From positions 1,190,036 to 1,254,035 of the forward strand of contig NZ_CP011102.1 of assembly GCF_003534205.1 (NCBI RefSeq): a stretch of 64,000 nt of DNA, read 5' to 3'. This document shows positions 34,195 to 43,912 of this stretch, piece after piece (positions within the stretch are counted from its first letter, which is position 1; every line of letters starts with the position of its first letter). Made by a program: the position numbers and the translations under genes. Below the pieces are notes generated by a model. The model made no database searches. It was not told the DNA's origin and was given only the letters and a program-made list of their open reading frames with translations. The stretch comes from Listeria weihenstephanensis (GTDB lineage: Bacteria; Bacillota; Bacilli; Lactobacillales; Listeriaceae).

Positions 34195-34725
34195 TTATTT
34201 TGAAATTTCGATTTGGATATTTAGTTTCACTTCGTCACCAATAAGTACGCCACCAGTTTCAAGCGCAGCATTGTAGTTTAAGCCGAAATCTTTACGATTG
34301 AATTTACCAGTACCTTCAAAGCCAGCAACCATATTGCCTGACATTGGGTCTTTGCTTGTTCCTTCATATTCTACTTTTAATGTAATAGGTTTCGTTACTT
34401 CGCGAATCGTCAAATCACCAGTTACTTTATATTCATTGTCGCCATCGCTTGTGATGTCTGTTGATTTAAAAGTAATCGATGGATAGTTGTCAACGTCGAA
34501 GAAATCTGGGCTCTTCAAGTGACCATCACGTTGCGCTTGACGCGTATCAAGAGATGCTGCATCTACTGTGAATACAAGGCTTGCTGTTGTTAAATCTTCT
34601 GGATCTAAGTTTAAATCAGCGCTGAAATCTTTGAAAGCGCCTTTCACTTTAGATACCATCATGTGTTTTACTTGAAACTCGATTGAACTGTGTGCTGGGT
34701 CTACATTCCATTTTTCTACTGTCAT
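34195..34725 (-). CDS. YceI family protein
   Basis: A 176-residue YceI-like lipocalin-fold protein. Family hallmarks are VDPAHSSIEFQVKHM at the N-terminus, TRQAQRDGHLKSPDFFDVDNYP in the middle, and KFNRKDFGL near the end. Such proteins bind isoprenoid-type lipids. There is no signal peptide, so it is cytoplasmic, as in Listeria lmo0796. It follows the MarR gene by 45 bases on the same strand, so that regulator may control it. Confidence 0.9.
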   Translation of the reverse strand: MTVEKWNVDPAHSSIEFQVKHMMVSKVKGAFKDFSADLNLDPEDLTTASLVFTVDAASLDTRQAQRDGHLKSPDFFDVDNYPSITFKSTDITSDGDNEYKVTGDLTIREVTKPITLKVEYEGTSKDPMSGNMVAGFEGTGKFNRKDFGLNYNAALETGGVLIGDEVKLNIQIEISK

Positions 34726-34770
34726 TTTAAAATTCCTCCAATTAATATCATTTTTTTGTTGGCGCCATCT

Positions 34771-35211
34771 TCATTTTGCTCGCCAGTGGGACTCGGCGTT
34801 TAGTCCGATTGTTTTTAGCCCCATTATTAATGTTTCCTTCTCTCCCTCATCTAAAACATCGAGTTGTTCCTTTATCAATGCTTCAAACTGCGGAAATAAG
34901 TTGCTAATAAAATTCGTGCCGTGCTCTGTTAGCTCTGCGTAAACGATTCGGCGGTCGTTGGGGTCTGCCGTACGAACGACATATTGTTTTTTTTCAAGCT
35001 TGGTGACCATGTAAGTCGTGTTGCCATTTGAAATCAGGTTTTTCTGCCCAATCGCTTGAAGTTGTTGTGGTCCAAGATGATAAATCTGCTCTAAAACACC
35101 GAATTCACTTGGCGTAATCCCATGTTCCTCGACCAATCTAGCCGTGAGCTTTTGAATCCAACCTGCCGATCGCAACAAAACAGTAAATAATTTCAAATCG
35201 ATATTATCCAA
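34771..35211 (-). CDS. MarR family regulator
   Basis: A 146-residue MarR protein, with a winged helix-turn-helix at about 35-100 (LEQIYHLGPQQLQAIGQKNLISNGNTTYMVTKLE split across the region) and the wing motif DPNDRRIVYAELT. The start is probably TTG 35211, 5 bases after GAGGTGG; in-frame upstream sequence runs into the promoter. An imperfect palindrome ACTTA...TAAGT at 35276-35292 may be its own operator. Likely partner gene: yceI just downstream. Confidence 0.83.
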   Translation of the reverse strand: MDNIDLKLFTVLLRSAGWIQKLTARLVEEHGITPSEFGVLEQIYHLGPQQLQAIGQKNLISNGNTTYMVTKLEKKQYVVRTADPNDRRIVYAELTEHGTNFISNLFPQFEALIKEQLDVLDEGEKETLIMGLKTIGLNAESHWRAK

Positions 35212-35402
35212 GGAAACCACCTCGTTCCAACAAAATGTTTTAATATCGAAATATCTTACAAACAAATAATAACATACTTATAAAAAGTAAGTCAAGCGAT
35301 TTAGAAAAAATTTTAAAAAAAGTAGTTTTCGTTAAGATTATGTAAAGATCATTGTGTATAATAGAAAGTAGCGTAAAATAGAAAAGGAAGAGGTGAAGCT
35401 AG

Positions 35403-35861
35403 ATGGAATTGAGTGAAGATAGAGTAAATCGAGTGCGGGACGTGTTGGGCTCGTATTGGGCAATCAATCGAATTACAGCAAAACACGCCGAGCAAAACGC
35501 GCTGAGCCTAGGCTTGTCACTACAACAAATGGCGATAATCAATATTTTATACGGACGTCCGGAATCCACGGTAGATGACTTAAAGAAGAAACTATTCACA
35601 TCGACAGAAGTTATTTCGGCAAACGTGGACGGTCTAGTGCACGCAAGATTAGTAGAGAAAATGAATACGGAGTTCGTAGAAAATGCCGATGCATGGCGTT
35701 TACAGTTGACGGAGAAGGGCAAAGAAATGTCAGAGCGCTCGACGCAGAACGCATTCGCATATAAAGCAATGATGAAGGCGCTGGATGAAATAGAGGATGA
35801 GGATATTGATAAATTAATTGAGATTAACCAGAAGATTGAAGGTTTACTAAAAGCAGACTGA
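35403..35861 (+). CDS. MarR-like transcriptional regulator
   Basis: A 152-residue protein with the MarR layout: dimerisation helices at both ends and a winged helix (about 45-105; RPESTVDDLKKKLFTSTEVIS as recognition region, then LTEKGKEM). It has no Cys, so it is not of the redox-sensing OhrR type. It is divergent from the other MarR gene with about 190 bases between them. Target unknown; it has its own terminator. Confidence 0.8.
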   Translation: MELSEDRVNRVRDVLGSYWAINRITAKHAEQNALSLGLSLQQMAIINILYGRPESTVDDLKKKLFTSTEVISANVDGLVHARLVEKMNTEFVENADAWRLQLTEKGKEMSERSTQNAFAYKAMMKALDEIEDEDIDKLIEINQKIEGLLKAD

Positions 35862-35907
35862 GAAAGCGTACAGCGTATATTTATCGAAGTCGAATATATT
35901 TAACAAG

Positions 35908-35955
35908 AGAGTTTATTCATGATGTCACCATTGACTTTATGAGTGAACTCTTTTT
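35908..35955 (+). terminator. Terminator after the MarR-like gene
   Basis: AGAGTTTATTCAT (35908-35920) pairs with ATGAGTGAACTCT (35939-35951) and a T-run follows. Confidence 0.82.
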
Positions 35956-36199
35956 GTATACATATACATCAATGCCTTAACCTATACATAAAATCCGAAA
36001 ATAGTGAAACAAAATAAAAACGTAACCAAATTGACAAATGTGAAGTTCAAAAACAAGAAGTATTGTATTTTTTTGTCCTACCTTAGGTGTTAAGCTATCT
36101 AAGTAGAAGATTTCTAACGCTACAAAAAATAGTAAGAGGAGGATCGAAACTAGTTTCAGCAAGGTAAAAAATAAAAAATAAAGAGGAGCAATACAACAA
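35956..36199 (+). promoter_or_regulatory. Long upstream region of the surface-protein gene
   Basis: No gene is seen. The stretch is A-rich. CTACCTTAG (36079-36087) and CTAAGTAG (36099-36106) form an inverted repeat with one bulged base, and a second purine-rich GAGGAGG at 36137 precedes the true ribosome binding site GAGGAGC (36182-36188). A TTGACA at 36031 has no well-placed -10 box that I can see. Confidence 0.4.
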
Positions 36200-39100
36200 A
36201 TGAATAAGAATATGAAGAAAATCGCACTCGCACTCGTTGCGACAAATGTAGTAGCAAGCACAATTATCACAGCTTTACCACCAGTACAAACACACGCAGC
36301 AGAACAGAAGTTAACATCCACTTTGAAATCAAGTTCAGGATCAATGTTGGACTATGTAACAAGCGATAGCACAAAAGTGACAGGACGTGTGCCAGCTGGA
36401 GCAGGGAAACAAGTTACAGTGCAAATATTTAACGCCCGGACCGGTGCCGTCCGCTATACTTTCGCAGGAATAGCAGATGAATCTGGAGATTATTCTATTC
36501 CTGTACAATCATATGTTGGTAATTATTTGAAAACAGATGCGATTCTAGTAACTTTCGATAATGGAAAGACTGCGGGGCAATCGATAACTATAGGTGATAT
36601 GTCCACTTTCAAACTTAATACTATGAAAGATTCAGATACGACTATTAAGGGTGTTTTCACTGGACATCCCAACGTGACTTTCTCGGTTGGGCTAAGTGCG
36701 ACAGGTCAAGTATTCTTTACTACAGATGCGGAAGGCAATTTTTCATTCAAATTACCGGATTCACTAACATGGGGTAATGTCGATGGTATGGAGTTCGCAG
36801 CATTAAATGCTTCATATTACTTTGCGTACCGAAAGAATCCAACCTTCCCTGTGGCTACTCCGGCTGTTAGTTTCAATGTCACAGGACTTAACACCGCACC
36901 AATGGTAGGAGCTACAGGCAAAATGTCTACAAACGTCTTACCTGCAACCGCCAACCAAGGAGTAACATATTCTTCTAGCAATCCAGGAGTTATGACAGTC
37001 GATGGAAACGGAAATTGGGCTGCAACTGGAGCTGGAACGGCTAACATCATTGTTACATCTAATTCTAACAATCAGATTTCAACGACAATTCCAGTAACTG
37101 TAGGTGCACTTGATCCAGCTACTGTAGCAGCTGTTAATGACTTGTTCATTAACAATAATCCAGCGAACCACATCAAAGATACAACCGATCAAGCAGCGAT
37201 TAATGCAGCACAAGCGAAAGTAAATGCTGTAACAGATACAGCGAAAAAAGCAGAGCTCCAAGGTTACGTAACGAAAGCACAAAACGAACTCAATGCTCGT
37301 ACTACAGTAGAAGCACAAATAGCAGCAGCGAAAGTAGCATTTCATAGCCTAACAGCATCCACTGCTGGATTTGAAGCGAAAATTGACAGTGCAGAAAGTT
37401 CACGCTTCAATTTCTTCTTCTATGTTAACGGCGTTTATTCTGGAAACACCGAGGGTGATATGGGCTACTATCTCATCAATTCCCTCGTTGGTTCTGAACG
37501 TGTACTAAAAGGAGGAGGGACTCTGGTAGATGGTGACGTCGTATCCGTGAAACTAGAAGTGAACGGCAATTACTATCCGATCACATCTGCTACTGTTTCA
37601 GCAACTTATGATGCCGCGAATGTAGCAGTTAATGGATTATTCATTGAAAACAATCGAGCAAATCACATCAAAGACACAACGGATCAAGCAGCGATTAATG
37701 CAGCACAAGCGAAAGTCAACGCTGTAACAGATGCAACGAAAAAAGCAGAACTACAAACTTACGTGACGAAAGCACAAAATGAACTAAATGCTCGCATCGC
37801 AGACGCAACAGCTGTAGCAACCGCATCTGTCAACGATCTATTCATCAACAACAATCCAGCAAATCACATCAAAGACGCAACGGATCAAGCGGCGATTAAT
37901 GCAGCGCAAGCGAAAGTCAACGCTGTAACAGATACAGCGAAAAAAGCAGAACTTCAAGGTTATGTAACAAAAGCACAAAATGAACTAAATGCTCGTATTG
38001 CAGAAGCAACAGCAAGCGCAGTAGCAACCGCATCTGTCAACGATCTATTCATCAATAGCAATCCAGCAAATCACATCAAAGACACAACGGATCAAGCAGC
38101 GATTAATGCAGCGCAAGCGAAAGTCAACGCTGTAACAGATACGGCTAAAAAAGCAGAACTTCAAGGTTATGTAACAAAAGCACAAAATGAACTAAATGCT
38201 CGTATTGCTGATAACACAGCTAAATCAATAGCTTTTGAAGCTGTCAATAATCTGTTCATTAATAATAACCCTATTTATCCTATTAAAGACACAACAAACC
38301 AAGCAGCAATTGATGCAGCGCAAGCGAAAGTTAACGTTATCGTAGACCCAGTAGTTCGCGGAGACCTACAAAAACAAATCGACCAAGCGAAAGCCGAACT
38401 AGCAGCAAGAACAGCGACAGAGCAAGCGAAAGCAAGCGTTAATAACTTATTCGCCAACGCACCAACGAACACTATTTTGAAAGATACAACAACGCAAGCG
38501 ATGATTGACGCAGCAAGTGCACAAGTAAATGCCCTACCAGCAAGTACAGACAAAACGAAACTACAAGGCGATATTGCAACAGCGAATACGCTGTTTGGCC
38601 AAATCACGCAAACAACGATTGCTGGATTAACATCTGACGCGACAACGGTATCGGGTAAAGGTGAGCCTAACAGCAACATCGTTATCAAAAACGGTAGTGC
38701 GACAATTGCATCTGGTAAAGTAGCTAGCGACGGAAATTATCTGTTCTTCATCACACCACAAGCAGGTGGATCTACCATCACAGCAACTGTAACGAAAGCA
38801 TCGAACGGTAAAACATCTAGTGCTAGTACAAAAGTAGTCGATGAAACAATCGTAGCCACTACAATTAACAGCTTATCAGCGACAGATGTCATGGTATCGG
38901 GTAAAGGTGAGCCTAACAGCGACATCGTTATCAAAAACGGTAGTGCGACAATTGCATCTGGTAAAGTAGCCAGTGATGGAAATTATCTGTTCTTCATCGC
39001 ACCACAAGCAGGCGGTTCAACAATTACAGCGACTGTAACAAAAGCGTCAAATGGTAAGATGTCAACGGCAAGTACAACGATTCCAGATGATAGCATTGTT

Positions 39101-40882
39101 CAAACAACAATTAACACGTTAAAAGCCGATTCTACAACAGTATCTGGAGTAGGTGAACCTAACTCAAATATCGTTATCAAAAATGGTACAGTAACGATTG
39201 CATCAGGTAAGACAGCAAGCGATGGTAGCTATACATTCAACATCGCAAAACAAGCAGGTGGTTCAACAATTACAGCGACTGTAACAAAAGCATCGAATGG
39301 TAAAACATCAACAGCAAGCACAACGATTGCCGATGAAACAATTGCAACAACAACTATCAACGACCTAACAGCTAATTCTACAACTGTATCTGGTTCGGGT
39401 GAACCAAATTCAGATATCATCATCAAAAATGGTAACACAACGATTGCATCTGGTAAAACAGCGAGCAATGGTACGTACCTTTTCAACATCACACCACAAG
39501 CAGCAGGATCTACCATCACAGCAACAATCACCAAAGCATCAAATGGCAAAGTATCCACAGCGAGCACACTGATTCCAGCAGCGCTTGATTACAGCCTAAA
39601 AGCCAACAGCTATAAAATTGGCACAGCGAATCTAACAGGAACATACGGCAAAAACATCGCTAAAGTTCGTCTTTTCGTGAACGACAAACTGGTCATCCAA
39701 GCAACAACAAGCAATGGCACGTTTACTTTCCCTAACATCGCGAGCTTCATCACAAAACCAACCGATAAAGTTGAAGTGGTTGGTGTTGATGGCGGATATG
39801 TAGAACGCGCTCGTGTAGCTGTAACTGTTACTGGCGATCCAGTCTATGATTACAGCCTAACAGCGAACGATTACACATTAGGAAATGCAACGCTAACAGG
39901 TAAATACGGTAAAGACGTATCCAAAGTACGTCTATGGGTCAACAATGTGGTCGTATCGCAAGCAACAACAAACGCAGATGGCACGTACACATTCGACAAA
40001 GTACCAAGTTTTGTGAAATTAGCAACGGATAAAGTCGAAGTTGTCGGCGTAAACGCAGCCTACAACGAAGTCGCTCGTAAAACAGTGGTAACTAAGGGAA
40101 GCTCTATTTTAGATACGTCTCTGACAGCGAACAACTATGCTAAAGGAGCGGCGAATCTTACGGGTACATTCGGCAAAGATATTTCGAAAGTCCGCCTATG
40201 GGTCAATGGAGCGGTTGTACAACAAGCAACAACAAACAACGGTAACTATACATTTACTAACATTGCAAGCTTTATCAAAAATAAAGAAGATTTAGTGGAA
40301 GTTGTGGGTGTAGATGCCCAATATAATGAGAAAAATCGCATCACGGTTACAAAAACTGGTTTTGACACATTAGACAACAGCTTAACAGCACCAGCCGATT
40401 TCACGTTGAATAAAGATACAGCGATCAATGGAACTATGGGTACAAACGTTGCGAATGTTCGTTTATCCGTGAATGGTGTAATCGTGAAACAAGCCGCTAA
40501 AACAGGCAACACGTATAGCATCGCAGGCGCAAACACATACATCACAAGCACAACCGATGTCGTGAAAATTATCGCAGTCGATGCCCAATACAAAGAAGTA
40601 GCGAGCAAAAATGTAACGGTAAAAGCGGATAGCACCGTCTATGATTATACTTTTAGTGTAGACCCGTATACATTTGGAGCATCAACCATCACAGGCGCTT
40701 ATGGCAAGGATATAACTTCTGTCCGTTTATGGATAAATGGAGTAAGTGTTAAAATAGCTACACTGAACAATGGTAATTTTACAATTAGTGGCCTTGGAGG
40801 TATCACAAGCACATCCGATTTAGTAGAAATTGTAGCAGTCAACGCAAGCTTTAAAGAAGTCGCACGTGTGAAAGTACAGTAA
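36200..40882 (+). CDS. Giant secreted repeat protein with Ig-like and helical domains, no wall anchor
   Basis: A 1560-residue exported protein. Signal peptide to about 33 (cleavage near THAA); beta-rich domains to about 225; a Big_2-like domain (about 228-300, SNPGVMTVDGNGNW); six helical repeats of about 68 residues starting near 310, 475, 543, 612, 680 and 745 (core DTTDQAAINAAQAKVNAV, like the delta-endotoxin C2 repeats of Listeria surface proteins); four Ig-like repeats of exactly 82 residues (about 810-1130, GEPNSNIVIKNG); five C-terminal Ig-like repeats of about 87-90 residues (GKDVSKVRLWVN). It ends right after the last repeat: no LPxTG, GW, LysM or membrane tail. Adhesion or extracellular matrix roles are plausible; function is unproven. 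Confidence 0.85.
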   Translation: MNKNMKKIALALVATNVVASTIITALPPVQTHAAEQKLTSTLKSSSGSMLDYVTSDSTKVTGRVPAGAGKQVTVQIFNARTGAVRYTFAGIADESGDYSIPVQSYVGNYLKTDAILVTFDNGKTAGQSITIGDMSTFKLNTMKDSDTTIKGVFTGHPNVTFSVGLSATGQVFFTTDAEGNFSFKLPDSLTWGNVDGMEFAALNASYYFAYRKNPTFPVATPAVSFNVTGLNTAPMVGATGKMSTNVLPATANQGVTYSSSNPGVMTVDGNGNWAATGAGTANIIVTSNSNNQISTTIPVTVGALDPATVAAVNDLFINNNPANHIKDTTDQAAINAAQAKVNAVTDTAKKAELQGYVTKAQNELNARTTVEAQIAAAKVAFHSLTASTAGFEAKIDSAESSRFNFFFYVNGVYSGNTEGDMGYYLINSLVGSERVLKGGGTLVDGDVVSVKLEVNGNYYPITSATVSATYDAANVAVNGLFIENNRANHIKDTTDQAAINAAQAKVNAVTDATKKAELQTYVTKAQNELNARIADATAVATASVNDLFINNNPANHIKDATDQAAINAAQAKVNAVTDTAKKAELQGYVTKAQNELNARIAEATASAVATASVNDLFINSNPANHIKDTTDQAAINAAQAKVNAVTDTAKKAELQGYVTKAQNELNARIADNTAKSIAFEAVNNLFINNNPIYPIKDTTNQAAIDAAQAKVNVIVDPVVRGDLQKQIDQAKAELAARTATEQAKASVNNLFANAPTNTILKDTTTQAMIDAASAQVNALPASTDKTKLQGDIATANTLFGQITQTTIAGLTSDATTVSGKGEPNSNIVIKNGSATIASGKVASDGNYLFFITPQAGGSTITATVTKASNGKTSSASTKVVDETIVATTINSLSATDVMVSGKGEPNSDIVIKNGSATIASGKVASDGNYLFFIAPQAGGSTITATVTKASNGKMSTASTTIPDDSIVQTTINTLKADSTTVSGVGEPNSNIVIKNGTVTIASGKTASDGSYTFNIAKQAGGSTITATVTKASNGKTSTASTTIADETIATTTINDLTANSTTVSGSGEPNSDIIIKNGNTTIASGKTASNGTYLFNITPQAAGSTITATITKASNGKVSTASTLIPAALDYSLKANSYKIGTANLTGTYGKNIAKVRLFVNDKLVIQATTSNGTFTFPNIASFITKPTDKVEVVGVDGGYVERARVAVTVTGDPVYDYSLTANDYTLGNATLTGKYGKDVSKVRLWVNNVVVSQATTNADGTYTFDKVPSFVKLATDKVEVVGVNAAYNEVARKTVVTKGSSILDTSLTANNYAKGAANLTGTFGKDISKVRLWVNGAVVQQATTNNGNYTFTNIASFIKNKEDLVEVVGVDAQYNEKNRITVTKTGFDTLDNSLTAPADFTLNKDTAINGTMGTNVANVRLSVNGVIVKQAAKTGNTYSIAGANTYITSTTDVVKIIAVDAQYKEVASKNVTVKADSTVYDYTFSVDPYTFGASTITGAYGKDITSVRLWINGVSVKIATLNNGNFTISGLGGITSTSDLVEIVAVNASFKEVARVKVQ
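37127..38630 (+). repeat. Six helical-repeat units in the surface-protein gene
   Basis: Units begin near 37127, 37622, 37826, 38033, 38238 and 38431. Units 2-4 are nearly identical at base level, including silent positions, so they arose by recent duplication. Units 5 and 6 are diverged. A unique insert of about 300 bases separates units 1 and 2. Confidence 0.8.
38617..39590 (+). repeat. Four exact-period 246-bp repeats in the surface-protein gene
   Basis: The marker GGTGAGCCTAAC or its variant GGTGAACC occurs at 38660, 38906, 39152 and 39398, each exactly 246 bases apart. Copies 1 and 2 share long identical tracts. Confidence 0.9.
39587..40882 (+). repeat. Five C-terminal Ig-like repeats
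   Basis: Units start at 39587, 39848, 40112, 40373 and 40643, so the period varies from 261 to 270 bases. They are more diverged than the 246-bp units, so older. Confidence 0.8.
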
Positions 40883-40910
40883 TAAGCAATATCAATGGTT
40901 AATGGGTTTA

Positions 40911-40947
40911 AACAGCAGGTGAAAATATTTCATCTGCTGTTTTTCCA
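40911..40947 (+). terminator. Terminator of the surface-protein gene
   Basis: AACAGCAGGTGAAA pairs with TTTCATCTGCTGTT, followed by T's. Confidence 0.85.
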
Positions 40948-40953
40948 TACATA

Positions 40954-40993
40954 GAAAAAAGGTGATACTATTTTTTAACAAAATAGTATCACC
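40954..40993 (-). terminator. Terminator of the lysine permease gene
   Basis: GGTGATACTATTTT (40961-40974) pairs with AAAATAGTATCACC (40980-40993); the A-run on its left gives the U-tract on the minus strand. Confidence 0.85.
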
Positions 40994-41013
40994 TCATTAG
41001 CATAAATATTGAG

Positions 41014-42501
41014 TTAGTCACGTTTTCCATCTGTATACGAGTGCTCATCGAAAGAACATTCGTCGAGTGGGATAACTTTTGATTTTTGTGTGTATTTATA
41101 AATAAGCCAAAATGCCAAGAAAATAGGAAGTCCAATGTAGGAAATCGCAATTTTTTGCCACCATTGTGGGTTTGTAATATCTGGATGTAAAAAGGCGTTG
41201 TAATCTTGTCCAACGATGACTAATAAACACAGAACTAGCGCTAAAATAGGTCCAAATGGAAAGAACTTTGCTTTATATTTCAGTTTATTCAAATCAAGTC
41301 CTTGTTTGACGTATGCGCGGCGGAAACGATAATGACTGATCGCAATCCCCACCCAGGCAATGAAACCAGTCAAACCTGATGCGCTAAGAAGCCATGTATA
41401 GATCACAGCACCATTATCGCTTAAAGTCGTGATAAATGTCATCGCACCAACGATTGTCGTCAAAATAAGGGCTGCCATCGGAATACCACGACGGTTTACT
41501 TTGGATAGAAATTTCGGAGCTTTACCGTCTTTTGCCATTGACCATAACATCCGAGTAGAAGCGTAAAGTCCTGAATTACCAGCGGACAGGACGGAGGTTA
41601 AAATGACTGCGTTCATCACAGAAGCAGCAATCGCAAGACCAGCTTTTTCGAAAACAAGAGTGAATGGGCTAATTGCAACGTCTGTCGCTTCACCTCCAAG
41701 CAAGTTTGGACTCGTGTAGGGAATAATCATCCCAATAATAAAAATCGCAAAAATATAGAAAAGCAGGATACGCCAGAATACTTGTTTAATCGCTTTTGGT
41801 ACACTTTTTTCGGGTGTTGCGCTTTCACCTGCTGCGATCCCCACGAGTTCTGTTCCTTGGAAGGAGAAACCGGCGAGCAGGAAGGTTCCAAGAATGGCGA
41901 AGAATCCGCCTTTAAATGGTGCATCACCCATCGTGAAGTTTTCAAAACCGATGAAATGACCGCCAAGAATTCCGAGAATAGTAAGTACACCGATGATTAA
42001 AAAGACGATGACGGTAACGACTTTGATGATGGAGAACCAATACTCTGATTCGCCGTAAGCTTTTACGGACAGCGCATTTAAGCCGAATATGAGTAATAGG
42101 AACCCGGCGCTCCAAAGCCAAGCTGGTGCATCTGGGTACCAAAATTGAATAATAAGTGCGGCAGTCGAAATATCAACGGCAAGTGTAATCGCCCAGTTGA
42201 ACCAGTAGTTCCAGCCGAGTGCGAATCCGAAAGCTGGATCGACAAAACGGGAGGCATACGTACTAAAGGAACCAGACACAGGCATGTACGTCGCCATTTC
42301 TCCAAGGCTTGTCATTAAAAAGTAAACCATTAAGCCGATCGCAGCGTAAGCGACAAGTGCGCCCCCCGGACCTGCTACTGCTATGGCATTTCCGCTCGCT
42401 AGGAATAATCCCGTTCCAATCGAGCCCCCAATGGCAATCATCGATAAATGACGCGTTTTTAAATCTCTACGAATGTGACCTTGTTGCTGTTCTTTTTTCA
42501 C
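41014..42501 (-). CDS. lysP: Lysine-specific amino acid permease (LysP type)
   Basis: A 495-residue APC-superfamily permease with twelve hydrophobic segments. The consensus start RHLSMIAIGGSIGTGLFLASGNAI, SLGEMATYMPVSGSFSTYASRFVDPAFGFALGWNYWFNW-type block and FSFQGTELVGIAAGES are typical of the LysP branch (split here to mark motifs). The GTG start at 42501 has AAGGGAG 8 bases upstream. The lysine riboswitch in its leader supports lysine as substrate. It matches lmo0798. Confidence 0.92.
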   Translation of the reverse strand: MKKEQQQGHIRRDLKTRHLSMIAIGGSIGTGLFLASGNAIAVAGPGGALVAYAAIGLMVYFLMTSLGEMATYMPVSGSFSTYASRFVDPAFGFALGWNYWFNWAITLAVDISTAALIIQFWYPDAPAWLWSAGFLLLIFGLNALSVKAYGESEYWFSIIKVVTVIVFLIIGVLTILGILGGHFIGFENFTMGDAPFKGGFFAILGTFLLAGFSFQGTELVGIAAGESATPEKSVPKAIKQVFWRILLFYIFAIFIIGMIIPYTSPNLLGGEATDVAISPFTLVFEKAGLAIAASVMNAVILTSVLSAGNSGLYASTRMLWSMAKDGKAPKFLSKVNRRGIPMAALILTTIVGAMTFITTLSDNGAVIYTWLLSASGLTGFIAWVGIAISHYRFRRAYVKQGLDLNKLKYKAKFFPFGPILALVLCLLVIVGQDYNAFLHPDITNPQWWQKIAISYIGLPIFLAFWLIYKYTQKSKVIPLDECSFDEHSYTDGKRD

Positions 42502-42600
42502 AAGTAAAACTCCCTTTCTTCTGTATGAAAATGAGGTTTTGGGAACAAAAAAAACCAATCCCGTGTGCAACTTTTGAGATCAGTCTATAGATACCAACAT

Positions 42601-42806
42601 CAAAAAGCGTTAGATAGCACATCCGTTTCATCAAGCTAATGGCAAAAACGGCAGTCCTGTTTCTTTCGATAACAGTCCCAGCTAAAGAGCAGTCATAAAC
42701 CTGTCTTCACTTCGGCGAGCATCCTTTTTGCGGGGAGTCATCAGTGTGTTATGCACCTCGTCAACCGTTACTTGTGAATTTCGCAACCTCTACCTCACCG
42801 TTTGGA
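42601..42806 (-). ncRNA. Lysine riboswitch (L-box)
   Basis: On the minus strand, from about 42806 down to 42641, the core elements follow in order: GGTAGAGGTTGCGA, AAGTAA, GAGGTGC, AAAGGATGCTCGCCGAAGTG and GCTGGGACTG. CGCCGAAG is diagnostic for L-boxes. The basal stem can use AAACGG with CCGTTT. The downstream piece (42642-42601) can form a hairpin CATTAG/CTAACG ending in GCTTTTT, a candidate terminator, and CCGTTT can pair alternatively with a second AAACGG there. Lysine binding would thus shut off the permease. Confidence 0.88.
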
Positions 42807-42892
42807 TGAGGATTTTATTCAGTTTTCCATGTATCAATAGTAACGAACTTATCTAGCAATTGCAAGGCTTTTTTAGAAAATATGGATCTGTT

Positions 42893-43666
42893 CTACACGT
42901 TTTTCAGGGCTTCGCGAACAGTACTATATGTCGGGATATTTGGAAGACGGCTGTCGTAGTTGACCATCAGCATCGCAAACTTCGGTGAAACACCAGTCAA
43001 CACAAGGCTTACACCAGTTAGTTTCGTCAAGGCTAGAAATTTGATGAGATTTGCTGCCACTTCTTCTGTAAAATTGGCGAGTGCTGAAATATCCATAATT
43101 AGATAATCAATGTGGTTTTCATCGAGGTAAGTAGCTACATTTCGTGTCATTTCTTCAAAGCGATCTGTGGAAAGGGCACCAACAAGAGGAAGGACTGCGA
43201 CACCATCTTGAACGGGGACAATAGGTGTCGACATTTTAACGATTTCTTCGATCGAGTCTTCTAGAAGCATCTTATATTTTTCTTCGCATGTGACATCACG
43301 TTGAATCCCAATAAAATAGTTTTTTCCAGAAGCCTCATCATAAATGGGGTCAATCGTGAGTTCATTGAAGAAAATTTCGCCATTTTTACGATAATTCTGC
43401 AGGAAAGCAGTAACGCTGGTACGATTTTTTACTGCTTGGCTAATTTTTGCGGTAGCGGTTTTATCTGTTTTTTTACCTTGAAGCATGCGGCAGTTTTTGC
43501 CGAGAACTTCATCAGCTTGGTAGCCAGTAATGCGTTCGAAACCAGCGTTCACATAGATGATTGGGTTTTTTGGTAGATCGCCATCGGTAATTATAACGCC
43601 AACGCTACTCATATTTAGCGCTTTTAAAATAATATTAAATTGCAACTCCGCTTCTTTATTTAGCAT
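42893..43666 (-). CDS. LOV-STAS blue-light receptor (YtvA-like)
   Basis: A 257-residue cytoplasmic protein. The LOV domain (about 12-120) keeps the flavin-adduct Cys59 in NCRMLQG (usually NCRFLQG), plus the Asn/Gln flavin contacts (FFNELTIDPI, YFIGIQRDVT). A linker helix leads to a STAS domain (about 150-250). In B. subtilis YtvA and L. monocytogenes lmo0799 such proteins feed blue light into the sigma-B stressosome. ATG 43666 is chosen; the longer frame has no ribosome binding site. Confidence 0.92.
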   Translation of the reverse strand: MLNKEAELQFNIILKALNMSSVGVIITDGDLPKNPIIYVNAGFERITGYQADEVLGKNCRMLQGKKTDKTATAKISQAVKNRTSVTAFLQNYRKNGEIFFNELTIDPIYDEASGKNYFIGIQRDVTCEEKYKMLLEDSIEEIVKMSTPIVPVQDGVAVLPLVGALSTDRFEEMTRNVATYLDENHIDYLIMDISALANFTEEVAANLIKFLALTKLTGVSLVLTGVSPKFAMLMVNYDSRLPNIPTYSTVREALKNV

Positions 43667-43912
43667 CCTAACACAACCGCCCTTTTTTAGATTTAGATAC
43701 ACCCATCATATCAAAAAGTACTGGAAATAGGAATTGTTTTATGAAAAACCGGCTGTTCGTGGAGTTCATATTGTGTTCATAAACTTTGAATATACTGATA
43801 TCGGTTATAGATCGCATAACAAAATGATGATAAAATAGTAAGAAATTGCTTTGATTTTATGAATTCCTGTGCGCAAACGTGAAAAATGTAGTAACATAGG
43901 AGGGTAGGGAAA

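Noticed and set aside
38275-39567. Long minus-strand open frames inside the surface-protein gene
   Set aside because: They are antisense shadows of repetitive coding sequence, without ribosome binding sites, and recur with the repeat period.
37127-40882. Regular repeats that could be taken for a CRISPR array
   Set aside because: The units are 200-270 bases, in frame, and encode protein domains. There are no short repeats with unique spacers.
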